Shown piece after piece: positions 12,419 to 12,982 of a stretch of 12,982 nt of DNA. Position 1 is the stretch's first letter, and each line of letters starts with the position of its first letter. The notes beneath the pieces are model-generated. The model was given only the letters and a program-made list of their open reading frames with translations, did not search any database and had not been told where the DNA came from. This stretch comes from Novosphingobium sp. UBA6722. Its GTDB lineage: Bacteria; Pseudomonadota; Alphaproteobacteria; Sphingomonadales; Sphingomonadaceae. The position numbers and the translations under genes are program-made. The DNA lies in NCBI GenBank assembly GCA_002454125.1, contig DKII01000070.1, positions 1 through 12,982 of the forward strand, read 5' to 3'.

Positions 12419-12982
12419 CCCACAATCGCGCCGAACAGGTCGTGCTCGTCGGCGTCCTCGATCGTCACCTGCACGATATCGCCCGGCTGCAGGCTGGCCG
12501 GAACCTCGCGCAGATGGACCGCGCCGTCGATCTCGGGCGCATCGGCCTGTGAGCGGCCGGTTGCGCCGATATCGCCGTCTTCGTCGGGTTCGCCGACCAC
12601 GTCGATGATCACCGGCAGGGTCCGGCCGATCTTGGCCTGGAGCTTGGCGGCGCTGATCGCGGCGGTCTTTGCCATGATCCGGGCATAGCGCTCTTCCTTG
12701 ACCTCCTCCGGCACGGCGCCGGGCAGGTCATTGGCGGCAGCGCCGGCGACGGGTTCGAAGCGGAAGGCGCCGACGCGGTCGAGCTGGGCTTCGTCGAGCC
12801 AGTCGAGAAGGTACTGGAAATCGGCCTCGGTCTCACCCGGGAAGCCGACCACGAAGGACGAGCGGACCGCGATGTCAGGGCAGATCTCGCGCCAGGATTT
12901 CAGCCGTTCGAGCACCTTGGCCTCGTTGGCCGGGCGCTTCATCGCCTTCAGCACGGTGGGGCTGGCGTGCTGGAAGGGGATG
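12415..12982 (-). CDS. rimO: Ribosomal protein S12 methylthiotransferase RimO, 3' part
   Basis: The frame is open to the window edge and ends with TAA (12417-12415), giving 188 visible residues. RimO is a radical SAM enzyme that adds a methylthio group to an aspartate of ribosomal protein S12. The visible part begins at IPFQHASPTVLKAMKR, a conserved RimO/MiaB segment, continues through FVVGFPGETEADF in the radical-SAM barrel, and ends with a TRAM domain. That domain carries the RimO-specific GRSQADAPEIDG, which separates it from MiaB. The N-terminal UPF0004 domain and the iron-sulfur cysteines (CxxxCxxC) lie outside the window, so activity cannot be judged. A GTG at 12954 is internal, not the start. 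The gene converges on tetR with overlapping stop codons and no terminator hairpin between. Confidence 0.95.
   Translation of the reverse strand, partial: IPFQHASPTVLKAMKRPANEAKVLERLKSWREICPDIAVRSSFVVGFPGETEADFQYLLDWLDEAQLDRVGAFRFEPVAGAAANDLPGAVPEEVKEERYARIMAKTAAISAAKLQAKIGRTLPVIIDVVGEPDEDGDIGATGRSQADAPEIDGAVHLREVPASLQPGDIVQVTIEDADEHDLFGAIVG

Overview
The window looks like a chromosomal segment of a GC-rich alphaproteobacterium. The ribosomal protein sequences, the conserved segment ISGRTQDKN-type MoaB/CinA protein, the Tat-dependent enzymes and the CTGTCAT-type Pho box all fit Sphingomonadales/Erythrobacteraceae. That placement is inference from general resemblance, not from a search. There are no tRNA or rRNA genes, IS elements, CRISPR arrays or phage genes. 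Coding density is very high, and no gene-free stretch exceeds about 140 bases.

Layout from left to right. (1) 1-1077: the end of rplK (L11) and all of rplA (L1), closed by a strong intrinsic terminator with a GAAA tetraloop. (2) 1132-2177: a two-gene unit of a six-helix membrane protein of unknown function and an exported cupin, overlapping by ATGA; the membrane gene has softer, less GC-rich codon use than its neighbours. (3) 2184-2945, minus: a tandem PilZ protein (c-di-GMP receptor type). (4) 5948-3085, minus: an EthA-like Baeyer-Villiger monooxygenase, a short CinA/MoaB-type molybdopterin-binding protein whose normal start codon is missing, and a predicted lipoprotein resembling chorismate lyase. 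(5) 6032-7027: a CorA divalent-cation channel, divergent from the monooxygenase. (6) 7093-8804: a Pho box, then a DUF47/PhoU-like protein and a PiT phosphate permease. (7) 11777-8801, minus: a three-gene operon with two ATGA overlaps, encoding a cytochrome c lipoprotein, a Tat-exported aldonolactone-oxidase-type flavoprotein and a Tat-exported PLP enzyme of the alanine racemase/D-threonine aldolase type. A divergent TetR regulator (11843-12418) sits across a 65-base intergenic region. (8) 12415-12982, minus: the 3' end of rimO.

The most interesting unit is region 7. Two envelope oxidoreductase components and a PLP enzyme are translationally coupled, and they are probably controlled by the adjacent TetR protein through a 24-base near-perfect palindrome lying between the -35 and -10 of the predicted operon promoter. 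The substrate is unknown. Other points worth checking are the lost start codon of the CinA-like gene, the surface-directed chorismate-lyase-like lipoprotein, and the Pho box close to the DUF47-pit start.
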